The notes under the pieces are model-generated. The model had not been told where the DNA came from and ran no database searches. It saw nothing but the letters and a program-made list of their open reading frames with translations. Of a stretch of DNA of 21,797 nucleotides, positions 21,418 to 21,797 are shown in pieces. Both the position numbers and the translations under genes were made by a program. This DNA is from Oscillospiraceae bacterium (GTDB lineage: Bacteria; Bacillota; Clostridia; Christensenellales; Aristaeellaceae). The stretch spans positions 1 through 21,797 of the forward strand of contig JAISBH010000060.1 of assembly GCA_031266295.1 (NCBI GenBank), read 5' to 3'. Numbering within the stretch: position 1 is the stretch's first letter; each line of letters opens with the position of its first letter.

Positions 21418-21797
21418 TCGGGGAACTGGTTACGTTCCGGAACAGACTATCCAGGTAAAACCGGAAGTCCGAAGCCGGTAGATTGTGTATCAAGATGGTC
21501 CAGGCGAAGCCTGGTCAGGTTTCGAAAGGGCGGATAGCCCTTCGCAGGGTCTGGGACAGAGTCCCAGGCTCCCCGCAGGGACGTTCTTCGTTCCTACGTC
21601 CCACCGTTCCAACTCCTGCGCCCGCCAGTAAAAAACACTATAAGGAACTAGTCAACTTACGTCATAGTGGCGGGCGCCACAAACTTAAAGCGCATTCGAT
21701 CCGCAGATCGAACAGCGTCCCACCGCAGTGGACAACCGAGGATTACGCGACGCAACCCAAACGTAGAGTTGCGTAACGCAATATTTATGTTGCGACG
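21418..21797 (+). repeat. Structured interspersed repeat, copy E (cut by window edge)
   Basis: The same ordered hairpins as copies A and D, but with paired changes: ACCGG/CCGGT (21460-21464 with 21475-21479), CTGGGAC-AGA-GTCCCAG (21551-21567), the long-range pair GCGCCCGCCA/TGGCGGGCGC with one base fewer on each side (21618-21627 with 21668-21677), and CCAC-CGCA-GTGG (21720-21731). The C6/G6 hairpin is replaced by a shorter one. The end runs into the TTGCG/CGCAA-rich centre seen between A and B, so an inverted partner copy may follow outside the window. There is no gene within; 21333-21417 shows nothing recognisable. Confidence 0.9.

Overview
The window looks like chromosomal DNA of a GC-rich, Gram-positive-type anaerobe, most likely a clostridial (Bacillota) gut or plant-fibre bacterium. 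This is inferred from strong AGGAGG ribosome sites, a rhamnogalacturonan-use operon in the Bacillus YtcQ/YteP/YtcP/YteR style, a DUF5665 protein, a YtxH-like small protein and a CtsR-like heat-shock box. No marker gene fixes the genus. I see no tRNA, rRNA, CRISPR array or intact transposase.

Layout. (1) 1-1010: no genes, packed with copies of one structured repeat family, including two copies head-to-head (1-660) and a partial third (741-936). (2) 1063-1383 (+): a small thioredoxin. (3) 7291-1380 (-): one operon, LacI regulator > two sugar permeases > solute-binding protein > GH105 unsaturated rhamnogalacturonyl hydrolase, with a promoter at 7317-7345 and a hairpin before the last gene. It imports and finishes degrading unsaturated pectin (RG-I) oligosaccharides. 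It carries no ATPase, so a shared MsmX-type ATPase is presumed. (4) 7394-7805: another repeat copy, inverted relative to those at 315-936, so the pectin cassette is bracketed by inverted repeats. (5) 8065-8529 (-): Hsp20 with a consensus-like promoter and CtsR-type direct repeats. (6) 8904-9654: two gene fragments (a CDF-like membrane protein and an Rpn-type nuclease tail) that meet at about 9341. (7) 9647-10804 (-): a lone CapF-type reductase. (8) 10929-13744 (+): RluD pseudouridine synthase, PRC-barrel protein, YtxH-like peptide and AI-2E-family permease. (9) 13854-16355 (+): an 833-residue cysteine-rich repeat protein with no signal peptide. (10) 19420-16364 (-): a polar amino-acid ABC operon (ATPase, binding protein, two permeases). 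(11) 20362-19496 (-): a diacylglycerol-kinase-family enzyme. (12) 20529-21332 (+): DUF5665 protein and LspA. (13) 21418 to the end: a further copy of the structured repeat.

The most notable signal is the repeat family. Five of its hairpins carry paired changes between copies that preserve base pairing, including a matched one-base deletion in both arms of a long stem. This suggests a folded RNA or single-stranded DNA element. Other points are a 12-base C tract just after the signal peptide of the sugar-binding protein, two promoters placed so that the mRNA would be leaderless, and the unusual architecture of the 833-residue protein.
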